Source: Arthrobacter pullicola (GTDB taxonomy: Bacteria; Actinomycetota; Actinomycetes; Actinomycetales; Micrococcaceae). From it: DNA of 64,000 nt. The stretch's first letter is position 1, and the number at the start of each line of letters is the position of its first letter. The translations under genes were made by a program, and so were the position numbers. Below, in pieces: positions 1 through 9,939 of this stretch. The notes below the pieces were generated by a model that saw only the letters and a program-made list of their open reading frames with translations, made no database searches and was not told where the DNA came from. The stretch covers positions 62,001 to 126,000 of the forward strand of contig NZ_JACSQC010000004.1 of NCBI RefSeq assembly GCF_014836875.1, in the 5' to 3' direction.

Positions 1-1
1 T

Positions 2-3000
2 TCCACGTTCGGCCTCATGCGAATCGGCCTTGCCACTGCGGACGAAATCCGCAACTGGTCATACGGCGAGGTCAAAAAGCCGGAAACCATTAACTACCGA
101 ACCCTGAAGCCGGAGAAGGACGGTCTTTTCTGCGAAAAGATCTTCGGGCCTTCCCGCGACTGGGAGTGCTACTGCGGCAAGTACAAGCGCGTGCGCTTCA
201 AGGGCATCATCTGTGAGCGCTGTGGTGTTGAAGTAACCCGTGCCAAGGTCCGCCGCGAGCGGATGGGCCACATCGAGCTCGCCGCTCCGGTTACCCACAT
301 CTGGTACTTCAAGGGTGTCCCCTCCCGTCTGGGCTACCTCCTTGACCTGGCACCGAAGGACCTGGAAAAGGTCATCTACTTCGCTGCCTACATGATCACC
401 GCGGTCGACGAAGAGAACCGCCACACCGAACTGCCGAACCTGCAGGCCGAGCATGACCTGGAGCGCAAGCACCTCGTCGACCAGCGCGACTCCGACATCG
501 CGGCGATCGCCAAGGACCTCGAGGACGAGCTTGCCCGCCTCGAAGGCGAAGGTGCCAAGGCTGCGGATAAGAAGAAGGCCCGCGACTCCGCCGACCGCCA
601 GATGGCCAAGGTGCGCCGCGACGCAGACAACAACATCGAACGCCTCGAGCAGGTCTGGGAGCGCTTCAAGAACCTCAAGGTCGGCGACCTCGAGGGCGAT
701 GAGGGTCTCTACCGCGAACTGCGGGACCGTTACGGCCTGTACTTCGAAGGCTCCATGGGTGCCGAAGCCATCAAGAAGCGTCTTGAGGACTTCGACATGC
801 AGGCTGAGTCGGAGAACCTGCGCGAGATCATCCAGAACGGCAAGGGCCAGCGCAAGACGCGTGCCCTGAAGCGCCTGAAGGTTGTCAACGCGTTCCTGAC
901 CACGACCAACAGCCCGATGGGCATGGTTCTCGACGCCGTACCGGTGATCCCGCCGGAACTGCGCCCGATGGTCCAGCTCGACGGCGGCCGTTTCGCGACG
1001 TCCGACCTCAACGACCTGTACCGCCGCGTGATCAACCGCAACAACCGCCTGAAGCGGCTGCTCGATCTCGGTGCCCCCGAGATCATCGTGAACAACGAAA
1101 AGCGCATGCTCCAGGAAGCTGTTGACTCCCTGTTCGACAACGGCCGCCGCGGCCGTCCGGTCACCGGACCGGGCAACCGTCCGCTGAAGTCGCTCTCTGA
1201 CATGCTCAAGGGCAAGCAGGGTCGTTTCCGCCAGAACCTTCTGGGTAAGCGCGTTGACTACTCCGGCCGTTCCGTGATCGTCGTCGGTCCGCAGCTGAAG
1301 CTGCACCAGTGTGGCCTGCCCAAGCAGATGGCACTGGAGCTCTTCAAGCCGTTCGTGATGAAGCGCCTGGTTGACCTCAACCACGCCCAGAACATCAAGA
1401 GCGCCAAGCGCATGGTCGAGCGTTTCCGTCCGCAGGTCTGGGACGTGCTCGAAGAGATCATCACCGAACACCCGGTGCTGCTCAACCGTGCACCCACCCT
1501 GCACCGCCTCGGTATCCAGGCCTTCGAGCCGCAGCTGGTTGAGGGCAAGGCCCTGCAGCTGCACCCGCTGGTCTGTGGCGCCTTCAACGCTGACTTCGAC
1601 GGCGACCAGATGGCAGTCCACCTGCCGCTGAGCCCCGAAGCACAGGCCGAAGCACGCATCCTGATGCTGTCCTCGAACAACATCCTGAAGCCGTCCGACG
1701 GCCGTCCGGTGACCCTGCCCTCGCAGGATATGATCATCGGCCTGCACCACCTGACCACCAAGCGTCAGGGCGCAGCCGGCGAAGGCCGCGTGTTCTCCTC
1801 GATGGCGGAAGCCGTCATGGCACACGACCTTGGCGAACTGCACCTGAACGCCCCGGTCCGGATCCGCGTCGAGGGCTTCGTGCCGAGCGAGGAGCAGCCG
1901 GCTCCGGAAGGCTGGGAAGAAGGCACTCCTGCCCTCATCCCGACCTCCCTGGGACAGGTTCTGTTCAACCAGACCCTGCCGGCGGACTACCCGTGGGTTG
2001 AGGCCGTTGCAGACAAGGGCCAGCTCTCCAAGATCGTCAACGATCTGGCCGAGCGCTACCCGAAGGTCGTCACCGCGGCAACGCTGGATAACCTGAAGGA
2101 CTCCGGTTTCTACTGGGCCACCCGCTCGGGCGTTACCGTCGCCATCTCGGATATCGCTGCTCCGATCGACAAGCCTGCCATCATGGAGGTTTACGAAGCA
2201 CGTGCAGCCAAGGTTGAAAGCCAGTACGGCAAGGGCCTGATCGCTGAAGACGAGCGCCGTCAGGAACTGATCGACATCTGGAACCAGGCAACCAACGAAG
2301 TTGCCAAGGCTATGCGCGACAACATGCCGATCGAGAACAACATCAACCGCATGGTTTCCTCGGGTGCCCGAGGCAACTGGCTGCAGGTCCGGCAGATCGC
2401 CGGTATCCGTGGCCTGGTGGCCAACCCGAAGGGCGAGATCATCCCGCGCCCGATCAAGTCCTCCTACCGTGAGGGCCTGTCGGTGCTGGAATACTTCATC
2501 GCCACCCACGGTGCCCGTAAGGGTCTGGCTGACACCGCCCTGCGTACCGCCAACTCGGGTTACCTGACCCGTCGTCTGGTGGATGTTTCGCAGGACGTCA
2601 TTGTCCGCGAAGAGGACTGCGGCACCGAGCGCGGCCTGAACGTCACGATCGCTGTTCCGGATCACAACGGTGAGCTGCAGCTGCACGAAGAGGTCGAGAA
2701 CTCGGCGTACGCCCGTACGCTGGCTACCGATGTCTCCGATGCGGAAGGCAACGTCCTGGCCAAGGGCGGCGACGACGTCGGCGATGTGCTGATCGAGAAG
2801 CTGTTCAACGCCGGCGTCACCGACATCAAGATCCGCTCCGTGCTGACCTGTGAGTCTGCCGTTGGTACCTGCGCCCTTTGCTACGGCCGTTCGCTGGCCA
2901 CCGGCAAGACCGTGGACATCGGCGAGGCTGTCGGCATCATCGCCGCACAGTCCATCGGCGAGCCCGGTACCCAGCTGACCATGCGTACCTTCCACACCGG

Positions 3001-3880
3001 TGGTGTTGCATCGGCGGAAGATATCACCCAGGGTCTGCCCCGTATCCAGGAGCTCTTCGAAGCACGCACCCCCAAGGGCGTTGCTCCGATCTCCGAGACG
3101 GCCGGCCGGGTCACCATCGAAGAGACGGACCGCCAGATGCGTCTGGTTGTCACTCCCGATGACGGCTCCGAGGAAATTGCCTACCCGGTCCTGCGCCGTG
3201 CCCGCCTGCTGGTTGCCGACGGCGACCACGTTGAGGTTGGCCAGCAGCTGGTTGCAGGTGCAGTGGATCCCAAGCAGATCCTCCGCATCCTCGGCCCGCG
3301 CAAGGCACAGGAATTCCTGGTGGACGAAGTCCAGCGCGTATACCGCAGCCAGGGTGTTGGCATCCACGACAAGCACGTGGAAGTCATCGTCCGGCAGATG
3401 CTGCGCCGCGTGACCGTGATCGAATCCGGCGATTCCGACCTGCTCCCGGGTGAGCTGGCCGAGCGCCGCCGCTTCGAGAGCGAGAACCGCCGCGTGGTCT
3501 CTGAGGGCCGCCGTCCGGCTGCCGGACGTCCGGAGCTCATGGGTATCACCAAGGCATCCCTGGCGACCGAGTCCTGGCTGTCCGCTGCTTCCTTCCAGGA
3601 AACCACCCGCGTCCTGACGCAGGCGGCCATGGAAGGCAAGAGCGATCCGCTGCTCGGCCTGAAGGAAAACGTCATCATCGGTAAGCTGATCCCGGCCGGA
3701 ACGGGCCTGCCCCGTTACACCGAGGTCACCGTCGAACCGACTGAGGAAGCAAAGGCCAATCTCTTCACCGGCCCCAGCGCCTTCAGCGACTTCGACTACG
3801 CCGGAGTTGACGGCGGCCTGAGCCCTGAGTTCCACGCCATCCCGCTGGATGACTACGACATGGGCAGCGAGTTCCGCTAA
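2..3880 (+). CDS. rpoC: RNA polymerase subunit beta' (5' end outside window)
   Basis: Largest catalytic subunit of RNA polymerase. The reading frame is open from base 2 and reads STFGL before the Met at 17, matching the usual actinobacterial start ([11 protein letters not shown]), so about 5-8 residues lie outside the window. Numbered from that Met: an N-terminal zinc ribbon uses C51, C53, C66 and C69; the Mg-binding NADFDGD motif is at 524-530; the second zinc site is C868, C945, C952 and C955. The remaining length (about 1290 residues) is normal for Actinobacteria. rpoB should lie immediately upstream. A strong terminator follows, so rpoC ends its operon. Nothing looks broken. Confidence 0.98.
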   Translation, partial: STFGLMRIGLATADEIRNWSYGEVKKPETINYRTLKPEKDGLFCEKIFGPSRDWECYCGKYKRVRFKGIICERCGVEVTRAKVRRERMGHIELAAPVTHIWYFKGVPSRLGYLLDLAPKDLEKVIYFAAYMITAVDEENRHTELPNLQAEHDLERKHLVDQRDSDIAAIAKDLEDELARLEGEGAKAADKKKARDSADRQMAKVRRDADNNIERLEQVWERFKNLKVGDLEGDEGLYRELRDRYGLYFEGSMGAEAIKKRLEDFDMQAESENLREIIQNGKGQRKTRALKRLKVVNAFLTTTNSPMGMVLDAVPVIPPELRPMVQLDGGRFATSDLNDLYRRVINRNNRLKRLLDLGAPEIIVNNEKRMLQEAVDSLFDNGRRGRPVTGPGNRPLKSLSDMLKGKQGRFRQNLLGKRVDYSGRSVIVVGPQLKLHQCGLPKQMALELFKPFVMKRLVDLNHAQNIKSAKRMVERFRPQVWDVLEEIITEHPVLLNRAPTLHRLGIQAFEPQLVEGKALQLHPLVCGAFNADFDGDQMAVHLPLSPEAQAEARILMLSSNNILKPSDGRPVTLPSQDMIIGLHHLTTKRQGAAGEGRVFSSMAEAVMAHDLGELHLNAPVRIRVEGFVPSEEQPAPEGWEEGTPALIPTSLGQVLFNQTLPADYPWVEAVADKGQLSKIVNDLAERYPKVVTAATLDNLKDSGFYWATRSGVTVAISDIAAPIDKPAIMEVYEARAAKVESQYGKGLIAEDERRQELIDIWNQATNEVAKAMRDNMPIENNINRMVSSGARGNWLQVRQIAGIRGLVANPKGEIIPRPIKSSYREGLSVLEYFIATHGARKGLADTALRTANSGYLTRRLVDVSQDVIVREEDCGTERGLNVTIAVPDHNGELQLHEEVENSAYARTLATDVSDAEGNVLAKGGDDVGDVLIEKLFNAGVTDIKIRSVLTCESAVGTCALCYGRSLATGKTVDIGEAVGIIAAQSIGEPGTQLTMRTFHTGGVASAEDITQGLPRIQELFEARTPKGVAPISETAGRVTIEETDRQMRLVVTPDDGSEEIAYPVLRRARLLVADGDHVEVGQQLVAGAVDPKQILRILGPRKAQEFLVDEVQRVYRSQGVGIHDKHVEVIVRQMLRRVTVIESGDSDLLPGELAERRRFESENRRVVSEGRRPAAGRPELMGITKASLATESWLSAASFQETTRVLTQAAMEGKSDPLLGLKENVIIGKLIPAGTGLPRYTEVTVEPTEEAKANLFTGPSAFSDFDYAGVDGGLSPEFHAIPLDDYDMGSEFR

Positions 3881-3898
3881 ACCGGAGCAAAGCCAAGT

Positions 3899-3930
3899 GG
3901 AAGGACCCCGCCTTTGGGCGGGGTCCTTCC
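3899..3930 (+). terminator. rpoC intrinsic terminator
   Basis: A perfect 14-bp stem (GGAAGGACCCCGCC and its complement) closes a 4-nt loop, 18 nt after the rpoC stop. Only a weak T run (CCGTTT) follows, as is common in high-GC actinobacteria. It separates the rpoBC transcript from the aromatic catabolic block. Confidence 0.85.
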
Positions 3931-4046
3931 CCGTTTAAGCGGCAGTTCCAGCCCGGCCGGCTTTCCGGAGCCCGTGCCGGTCCGCGGCCAGGCAGCGCCG
4001 ACGCCCGCGGACACCGCCGCCGGAAGGGTGTGCCAGAGTATTGGGT

Positions 4047-4841
4047 ATGGCCAATTCCCCCTCCGGCGACTCCATGGCCGAGCGCATCCTGCGGCTGATC
4101 TCGGCGTTCGACGCCGAGCACACCGCCATGCCGGCCGCGGCCCTGGCCCGGCGGGCCGGGCTCCCGCTGTCCACCACCCACCGGCTGGCCGGTGAACTGG
4201 TGGCGCTGCAGGTGCTGCAGCGCGGAGACCGGGGCGAGCTGCGCCTGGGGCTGCGGCTCTGGGAACTGGCTAACCGGAGTTCCGCTGCACTCGATCTGCG
4301 GCAGGTAGCGATGCCTTTTATGGAGGACATCCAGGCCGTCATCCGGCAGCACACCCAGCTCTCGGTGCTGCAGGAGGATGAAGTGCTGTTCATCGAGCGG
4401 CTCTCCAGCCGCGGCTCGGTCTCCAACTTCGCCAAGGTCGCCGGCAGGCTTCCGCTGCATATTTCATCCTCGGGCATGGTGATGATGGCCCATTCGCCGC
4501 GGCACGTGCAGGAAGCGTTCCTGGACCGCCACCGCGGGGACCGCACACCCTTCCCGGCACCGGATTCCCTCCGGCGGCAGTGGGCGGACATCCGGCGGGA
4601 AGGCAGCGCCACGCTGCCCGGCGTCGTCGACCCGGAAACCACTGGCATAGCTGTCCCTGTCTTCGGTCCGCTGGGCACCGCGGTGGCAGCACTGGGTGTG
4701 GTGGTGCCCCTCGGCCGGGAAAACACGGCGGCCACGGTGCCGGCGCTGATGACCGCCGCCCGGGGCATCTCCCGCGGACTGGGAACCAACACCGCTGGAG
4801 CCGGCCCGCGGAACGGTGTTTCGGAACCGGCCGCACCCTAG
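4047..4841 (+). CDS. IclR-family regulator next to pobA
   Basis: Transcription factor of the IclR family. The N-terminal winged helix-turn-helix lies at about residues 8-70 (ERILRLISAFDAEHTAMPAA followed by a helix with STTHRLAGELVAL), and the C-terminal effector-binding domain covers about 80-255. I chose the ATG at 4047: CAGAGT lies exactly 7 nt upstream, a -10-like spacing seen at other leaderless starts here. A TTG at 4041 is an in-frame alternative that adds two residues. It lies directly upstream of pobA on the same strand, so a PobR-type role (response to 4-hydroxybenzoate) is inferred from position. The family call is firm; the ligand is not shown by the sequence. Confidence 0.88.
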   Translation: MANSPSGDSMAERILRLISAFDAEHTAMPAAALARRAGLPLSTTHRLAGELVALQVLQRGDRGELRLGLRLWELANRSSAALDLRQVAMPFMEDIQAVIRQHTQLSVLQEDEVLFIERLSSRGSVSNFAKVAGRLPLHISSSGMVMMAHSPRHVQEAFLDRHRGDRTPFPAPDSLRRQWADIRREGSATLPGVVDPETTGIAVPVFGPLGTAVAALGVVVPLGRENTAATVPALMTAARGISRGLGTNTAGAGPRNGVSEPAAP

Positions 4842-4867
4842 GCAGCTGTGACATCAGGGACCACCAA

Positions 4868-4884
4868 TTCTCATTGAATGAGAA
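4868..4884. promoter_or_regulatory. Perfect palindrome upstream of pobA, candidate operator
   Basis: TTCTCATT-G-AATGAGAA is a perfect inverted repeat with 8-bp arms and a 1-nt centre. It sits in the 133-nt gap between the IclR gene and pobA. A possible -35 (TTGAAT, 4874-4879) lies inside it. Size and symmetry suit a dimeric IclR regulator, which is an inference. It differs from the GTTC-N7-GAAC element at the pca promoters. Confidence 0.5.
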
Positions 4885-4974
4885 CCGCCTCGCCGGACGT
4901 ATGTGGGTGTCCTCACACTTGAGTCAGGGGCATCCGTTCCCGGAGTTTTAGCTTGTCCAAAAAGGAGTTCAGCG

Positions 4975-6171
4975 TTGGCTGCAGAGCGTACCGTCATCAA
5001 GACCCAAGTCGGCATCGTCGGAGGCGGCCCCGCAGGCCTGATGCTCTCCCATATGCTCGCGAAGTCCGGGATTGAGAACATCGTCGTGGAAAAGCGGGAC
5101 CACGAAACCATCCGCACCACGCACCGCGCCGGCATCCTCGAACATGGCAGTGTCCGGATGCTCACCGAGGGCGGAGTCAGTGACCGGGTCCTGACCGAGG
5201 GCTACAAGCATGACGGCATCGACCTGCGCTTTGGCGGGGTGAGCCACCGCATCGATTTTGAGGAACTGGTGGGGGAGTCCGTCTGGCTCTACCCGCAGAA
5301 CGAGGTCTTTGTTGACCTGGCTGCCGCCCGTGAGCGGGACAACGGCGACGTGCGTTACGCCGTCACGGACACTGAGGTGCTGGACCAGACAACGTCCGTT
5401 CCCAAGATCCGCTTCACGGACGCTGAGGGAACCGGCTTCGAAATCCACTGCGACATCCTGGTCGGTGCCGACGGCTCCCAGGGCATCTGCAAGCGTTCCA
5501 TCCCCAAGGAGCTGCGGACAGACAACTTCATCGAGTACCCGTTCGCCTGGTTCGGCATCCTGACCGAAGCCCCGCCGAGCGCCCCGGAACTGATCTACGC
5601 CAACTCTGACTACGGCTTCGCCCTGATCAGCCAGCGCAATGACAACGTCCAGCGGATGTACTTCCAGTGCGATCCGAATGAAGATGCCGGGGCCTGGAGC
5701 GATGAGCAGATCTGGGCAGAGCTGCAGCGCCGGGTGGACGGGCCGGACGGATTCCAGCTCAAGCGCGGCCCGATCTTCGAAAAGACGGTCCTGAAGTTCC
5801 GCAGCTACGTCTGTGAACCGATGCGCTACGGCAACATGTTCCTCGCCGGCGACGCCGGCCACACGGTTCCGCCGACCGGTGCCAAGGGCCTGAACCTGGC
5901 CCTGGCGGATGTCAAGGTGCTCTTCGAAGCCATCGACTCCTTCTACGCAACGAAGTCCGCGGAGCTGCTGGACGGCTACAGCGACAAGGCGCTCCAGCGC
6001 GTCTGGCGGGCACAGAATTTCTCCTACTGGATGACCTCCATGCTGCACACCCGTACGGACGCTACCCCGTTCGAGCGCAAGCGGGCGCTGGGAGAACTGA
6101 ACGGTGTGGTTTCCTCCCGCCACGGCCAGGCATACCTGGCCGAGGCCTACACCGGCTGGCCGGAAAAGTAA
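4975..6171 (+). CDS. pobA: 4-hydroxybenzoate 3-monooxygenase
   Basis: Flavoprotein hydroxylase converting 4-hydroxybenzoate to protocatechuate with NAD(P)H and O2. The TTG start at 4975 is preceded by AAAGGAG (4961-4967, 7-nt spacing); a longer in-frame ORF from 4903 has no ribosome binding site. The product has 398 residues, normal for PobA. Seen: the FAD-binding GGGPAG at residues 16-21, the DG motif (ILVGADGSQG) in mid-protein, and the second FAD motif GDAGHTVPPTGAKG starting at about 292. It feeds the pcaHGBDC genes that begin 139 nt downstream. The local IclR gene and palindrome suggest control separate from the pca genes. Confidence 0.96.
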   Translation: MAAERTVIKTQVGIVGGGPAGLMLSHMLAKSGIENIVVEKRDHETIRTTHRAGILEHGSVRMLTEGGVSDRVLTEGYKHDGIDLRFGGVSHRIDFEELVGESVWLYPQNEVFVDLAAARERDNGDVRYAVTDTEVLDQTTSVPKIRFTDAEGTGFEIHCDILVGADGSQGICKRSIPKELRTDNFIEYPFAWFGILTEAPPSAPELIYANSDYGFALISQRNDNVQRMYFQCDPNEDAGAWSDEQIWAELQRRVDGPDGFQLKRGPIFEKTVLKFRSYVCEPMRYGNMFLAGDAGHTVPPTGAKGLNLALADVKVLFEAIDSFYATKSAELLDGYSDKALQRVWRAQNFSYWMTSMLHTRTDATPFERKRALGELNGVVSSRHGQAYLAEAYTGWPEK

Positions 6172-6189
6172 GACCGCCAGGCACCACCC

Positions 6190-6208
6190 GCGTTCGTATT
6201 GTGAACGC
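6190..6208. promoter_or_regulatory. PcaR-like operator upstream of pcaH
   Basis: GCGTTC-N7-GAACGC inverted repeat in the 139-nt pobA-pcaH gap. Its core GTTCG-N6-GAAC is shared with the pcaF promoter and resembles the Pseudomonas PcaR operator GTTCGATAATCGCAC (recalled, not looked up). A possible -10, TAATGT, lies at 6233-6238, so the site would be just upstream of the promoter core. Confidence 0.55.
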
Positions 6209-6310
6209 ATGTCCACAAAGTGAACAAGCGTGTAATGTGGTACAAACCACTGGGATGCTTGGACGATGACGAGGACGCGTCGTGTGCGCATCCTTTTGAA
6301 AGGAAAAAAC

Positions 6311-7144
6311 ATGGAGACGGAAAACGGCCTGTTCCCCGGGGACCAGCCAGACCAGCCAGTGCAGGGCCCGGACTCGGCGCAGAACTCGCAGGATGAGATC
6401 ACCGCGGAAATCCAGGACGTGCACGCTGCGTACCGGAAGGGCCTGGAAAACGGCGACGCCGAAGAGACCCAGCCCCGCCTGGACTTCCGCCCGTACCGCA
6501 GTTCCATCCTGCGCCACCCCACCAAGGACCCGCACCACACGGACCCCGAGACCATCGAACTGTGGTCCCCGGCCTTCGGCCACCAGGATGTCCACGCCCT
6601 GGAGTCGGACCTGACCATCCAGCACAACGGGGAACCCCTCGGTGAGCGGATCGTCGTCGCCGGCCGCATCCTCGACGGCAACGGCCGCCCGGTGCGCAAC
6701 CAGCTGGTGGAGATCTGGCAGGCGAACTCCGCCGGCCGCTACATCCACAAGCGCGACCAGCACCCGGCACCGATCGATCCCAACTTCACCGGCGTGGGCC
6801 GCTGCATCACGGACGATGACGGCAACTACCGCTTCACCACCATCAAGCCCGGACCGTACCCGTGGAAGAACCACTACAACGCCTGGCGCCCGGCGCACAT
6901 CCATTTCTCGCTCTTCGGCACCGACTTCACCCAGCGCATGATCACCCAGATGTACTTCCCGGGCGATCCGCTGTTCTCCCTGGACCCGATCTACCAGTCG
7001 ATCACCGACCAGAAAGCCAGGGACCGGCTTGTGGCCACGTACGACCACAACCTCACCCAGCATGAGTGGAGCACCGGCTACAACTGGGACATCGTACTGA
7101 CCGGCAGCAACCGCACCTGGATGGAAGACGAGGACGCAGAGTAA
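6311..7144 (+). CDS. pcaH: Protocatechuate 3,4-dioxygenase, beta subunit
   Basis: Iron-bearing subunit of the intradiol dioxygenase that cleaves protocatechuate to 3-carboxy-cis,cis-muconate. The four Fe(III) ligands are recognisable: Y144 (AGRYIHKRD), Y183 (GPYPWKN), H196 and H198 (RPAHIHFS). Their spacing (39, 13 and 2 residues) equals that of the Pseudomonas enzyme. The ATG at 6311 follows GAAAGGAA (6298-6305); an in-frame ATG at 6266 lacks a good site. The product has 277 residues, with a roughly 55-residue N-terminal extension, rich in Gln, Asp and Glu, before the RPYRSS region. It overlaps pcaG by one base (TAATG), which favours translational coupling of the two subunits. Confidence 0.97.
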   Translation: METENGLFPGDQPDQPVQGPDSAQNSQDEITAEIQDVHAAYRKGLENGDAEETQPRLDFRPYRSSILRHPTKDPHHTDPETIELWSPAFGHQDVHALESDLTIQHNGEPLGERIVVAGRILDGNGRPVRNQLVEIWQANSAGRYIHKRDQHPAPIDPNFTGVGRCITDDDGNYRFTTIKPGPYPWKNHYNAWRPAHIHFSLFGTDFTQRMITQMYFPGDPLFSLDPIYQSITDQKARDRLVATYDHNLTQHEWSTGYNWDIVLTGSNRTWMEDEDAE

Positions 7145-7710
7145 TGAGCGAGCAGAAACTCACCGCAACCCCCGGACAGACGGTTGGACCGTTCTACGGC
7201 TACGCGCTGCCTTATCCGAAGGACAACGAACTGGTCCACCCCGGTGCCAAGGGCGCCATCCGGGTCCAGGGCACAGTCCGTGACGGCGCCGGCGAAGTCA
7301 TTCCGGACGCCCTGCTGGAAATCTGGCAGGCAGACGAAGACGGCAACATCCCGCAGAAGACCGGTTCGCTGGTGCGCGATGGCTACACCTTCACCGGATG
7401 GGGCCGGGGCGCCGTCGACAACGTGGGTAACTACACGTTCACTACGGTGAACCCGGGGCCGACCGAGGAAGGCTCCGCGCCGTTCATTTCGGTGGTCATC
7501 TTTGCCCGCGGTCTCCTGAACAAGCTGCACACCCGCATGTACCTGCCGGACGACGAAGCGGCCCTGGCCAAGGATCCGCTGCTCTCCTCCCTTCCCCAGG
7601 ACCGCCGCCGCACCCTGATTGCAACGCGCGAGGCCGATGGCGGCCTGCGCTGGGACATCAAGCTGCAGGGCGAAGACGAGACCGTCTTCCTGGCCTACCC
7701 GGGAGCGTAA
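7144..7710 (+). CDS. pcaG: Protocatechuate 3,4-dioxygenase, alpha subunit
   Basis: Partner of PcaH in the alpha-beta dioxygenase. It shows the family fold (QTVGPFYGYALPY near the N terminus, then LLEIWQADEDG and YTFTTVNPGP) but lacks the tyrosine and histidine iron ligands, as expected for the structural subunit. The ATG overlaps the pcaH stop by one base. The product has 188 residues, close to the usual length. A longer in-frame ORF starting at 7066 lies inside pcaH and is rejected. Confidence 0.96.
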   Translation: MSEQKLTATPGQTVGPFYGYALPYPKDNELVHPGAKGAIRVQGTVRDGAGEVIPDALLEIWQADEDGNIPQKTGSLVRDGYTFTGWGRGAVDNVGNYTFTTVNPGPTEEGSAPFISVVIFARGLLNKLHTRMYLPDDEAALAKDPLLSSLPQDRRRTLIATREADGGLRWDIKLQGEDETVFLAYPGA

Positions 7711-7714
7711 TTCA

Positions 7715-9112
7715 TTGGGCTCCGCGGAAACTGCCGACTACGGACTACTGTCGCCGGCATGGGCCGGCACCCGCGCCGCAGCACTGACCTCTGACGAGGC
7801 ACTGCTGCAGGCCATGCTCGACGTCGAACTCGAGTGGCTGCGGGTGCTTGCCTCCGCGGGCCTGATCAACTCCGGGATCCCGGACGCCGTTGCTCCCGCC
7901 TGCCAGGCTTCGCGGTATGACATCGCGGACCTGGCCGCGCGGGCGCAGGGCGGCGGGAATCCCGTTATTCCCCTGCTGGCCGATCTGCGGGCACTGGTCC
8001 GCGGGGACGCCCCGGGTGCCGCCGGCCCCATCCACAAGGCGGCAACGAGCCAGGACATCCTGGACTCAGCCCTGATGCTCATGGCCGCCCGGACGCTGGA
8101 AACCATCCTGGCTGATGCGCGCCGGGTGGAAACCGCCCTCGGGGCACTGGCTCGCCGGCACGCCGGAACTGTCAGTGTGGCCCGTACCCTGACCCAGCAT
8201 TCGCTGCCGTCGACCTTCGGACTGAAGGCCGCGCAGTGGCTCCATGGCATTGGGCAGGCCACCGCGGCGCTGGAAAATACGGCGGCGTCCCTGCCCCTGC
8301 AGTGGGGCGGTGCCTCCGGCACCATGGCTGCACTTACAACGGCCGCCGATGCGGCGGACCGCAGCCCCCTGGCTCTGGCCGCCGACCTGGCCGGCAGGCT
8401 GGGCCTCGCGGATCCCGTGGCGCCGTGGCAGACCAACCGGCTCCCGGTCACCCGCCTGGGGGCATCCCTGGCGGACCTGCTGGCAGCAGCGGGCAAAATC
8501 TCCAACGACGTGCTGCTGCTCAGCCGCCCGGAGATCGGCGAAGTCAGCGAACCGCGCGAAGCCGGCCGCGGCGGCTCCTCGGCCATGCCGCAAAAGCAGA
8601 ATCCCGTGCTCTCCGTGCTGATCCGCAGCGCCGCCCTGGCAGCACCCGGCTACACCGCCATGCTGCAGGCCGCCGCCGGAGCAGCAGACGATGACCGCCC
8701 GGGTGGGTCCTGGCACGTCGAATGGCAGGCCCTGCGCCAGCTGCTGCGGCTGGCCGGGGGAGCCCTTGCCAAACTGGCGGAACTCACCGAAGGGCTGACG
8801 GTCCACACCGATGCCGTGGCCCGGAACCTGGAACTCGCCGGCCCGCTGGTCGTCAGCGAAAAGGTGATGGCACGCGTTGCTCCGCTGCTGGACGACGGAG
8901 TGCCCGGGCAGGGTAAAAAGCGTGTGCAGGAAATCGTGGCGCGCTCCCTGGCCGGCGAAGACTTTGCTGAGCTGCTGCGCGGGATCGTTCCCGCCGGAGA
9001 GCTTGCGGACCAGGAGATCACCGAGCTCCTGGACCCCGCCAATTACCTGGGCCAGTCGGATGCCCTGATCAGCCGAATTGTCTCGGCTTACCCCGGAAGG
9101 ATGAACGCGTGA
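7715..9112 (+). CDS. pcaB: 3-carboxy-cis,cis-muconate cycloisomerase
   Basis: Fumarase/aspartase-superfamily enzyme that lactonises 3-carboxy-cis,cis-muconate to 4-carboxymuconolactone. The superfamily signature GSSAMPQKQNP is present in mid-protein. I chose the TTG at 7715, four bases after pcaG, with GGGAG (7701-7705) upstream; the longer frame from 7619 would overlap pcaG. The product has 465 residues. The last codons overlap pcaD by four bases (GTGA), so the two are probably translationally coupled. The Ala-rich C terminus is unremarkable for the family. Confidence 0.95.
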   Translation: MGSAETADYGLLSPAWAGTRAAALTSDEALLQAMLDVELEWLRVLASAGLINSGIPDAVAPACQASRYDIADLAARAQGGGNPVIPLLADLRALVRGDAPGAAGPIHKAATSQDILDSALMLMAARTLETILADARRVETALGALARRHAGTVSVARTLTQHSLPSTFGLKAAQWLHGIGQATAALENTAASLPLQWGGASGTMAALTTAADAADRSPLALAADLAGRLGLADPVAPWQTNRLPVTRLGASLADLLAAAGKISNDVLLLSRPEIGEVSEPREAGRGGSSAMPQKQNPVLSVLIRSAALAAPGYTAMLQAAAGAADDDRPGGSWHVEWQALRQLLRLAGGALAKLAELTEGLTVHTDAVARNLELAGPLVVSEKVMARVAPLLDDGVPGQGKKRVQEIVARSLAGEDFAELLRGIVPAGELADQEITELLDPANYLGQSDALISRIVSAYPGRMNA

Positions 9113-9909
9113 GCGTCCCGCAGATTAAAGCAACACAACTCTCCAATGCCGGCCCGGACGCCCCCGTCCTGATCGCCGGTCCGTCACTTGGGACCTCCGG
9201 CACCGCTCTGTGGAGCAGCACCGCAGCGCAGCTGGACGGCTACACGGTGATCGCCTGGGACCTGCCCGGCCACGGTAACAGCCCGGCGGCAGCGGAAGGA
9301 TTCAGCCTGGAGGACCTGGCGGCGGCTGTTCACGGCCTGGTGGACAGTGCGGTCTCTGCCGGAGATCTCTCCGGCTCGCAGGAACTCTATTACGCCGGGG
9401 TCTCCCTGGGCGGCGCTGTTGGCCTGCAGCTGGGACTCGACTACCCGCAGGCGTTCCGGAAACTGGCCATCCTCTGCTCGGGCGCCAAGATCGGCGACGC
9501 CGAAGGCTGGGAAGCGCGCGCCGAAACAGTGCGCGGGCAGGGAACACCGGCCGTCCTGATCGGCTCCGCGCAGCGCTGGTTTGCCGAAGGCTTCATCGAA
9601 CGGGACAAGGAAACCTCAGCCGCGCTGCTCCATTCCCTGCAGGACGCCGACCGCTTCTCCTACGCCTACTGCTGCCAGGCCCTGGCAGGCTTCGACGTCC
9701 GGGAGCGCCTGGACGGGATTTCCGCTCCGGTGCTGGCAGTGGCTGGCGCCGAGGACGTTGTCACCCCGCCGTCCTTCGCCGAGCTGATCGCAGCCGGCGT
9801 TCCCGACGGACGGTCCGCCGTCGTTCCCGATGCCGCGCACCTGGTGCCGGCCGAACAGCCTGCGGAAACCGCGAAACTGCTCAGCAGTTTCTTCGGCCCC
9901 GCCAACTAA
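9109..9909 (+). CDS. pcaD: 3-oxoadipate enol-lactonase
   Basis: Alpha/beta hydrolase that opens 3-oxoadipate enol-lactone to 3-oxoadipate. The nucleophile elbow GVSLGG places the catalytic Ser at residue 99; a DLPGHGNS oxyanion-region motif precedes it at 51-58, and a C-terminal AAHLVP supplies the likely His. GTG start, overlapping pcaB by four bases. The product has 266 residues. In several actinobacteria (Streptomyces, Rhodococcus) this enzyme is fused to PcaC as PcaL; here the two are separate genes with a 30-nt gap. The assignment rests on family and operon position together. Confidence 0.93.
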   Translation: MSVPQIKATQLSNAGPDAPVLIAGPSLGTSGTALWSSTAAQLDGYTVIAWDLPGHGNSPAAAEGFSLEDLAAAVHGLVDSAVSAGDLSGSQELYYAGVSLGGAVGLQLGLDYPQAFRKLAILCSGAKIGDAEGWEARAETVRGQGTPAVLIGSAQRWFAEGFIERDKETSAALLHSLQDADRFSYAYCCQALAGFDVRERLDGISAPVLAVAGAEDVVTPPSFAELIAAGVPDGRSAVVPDAAHLVPAEQPAETAKLLSSFFGPAN

Positions 9910-9939
9910 ACCCGGCTACGTAAAAGAGAAAGCGATTCA

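Noticed and set aside
59-3835. A 1258-codon open frame on the minus strand opposite rpoC
   Set aside because: High-GC codon bias of rpoC (G/C third positions) keeps the antisense frame open; the translation is a low-information sequence with no family features and no ribosome binding site.
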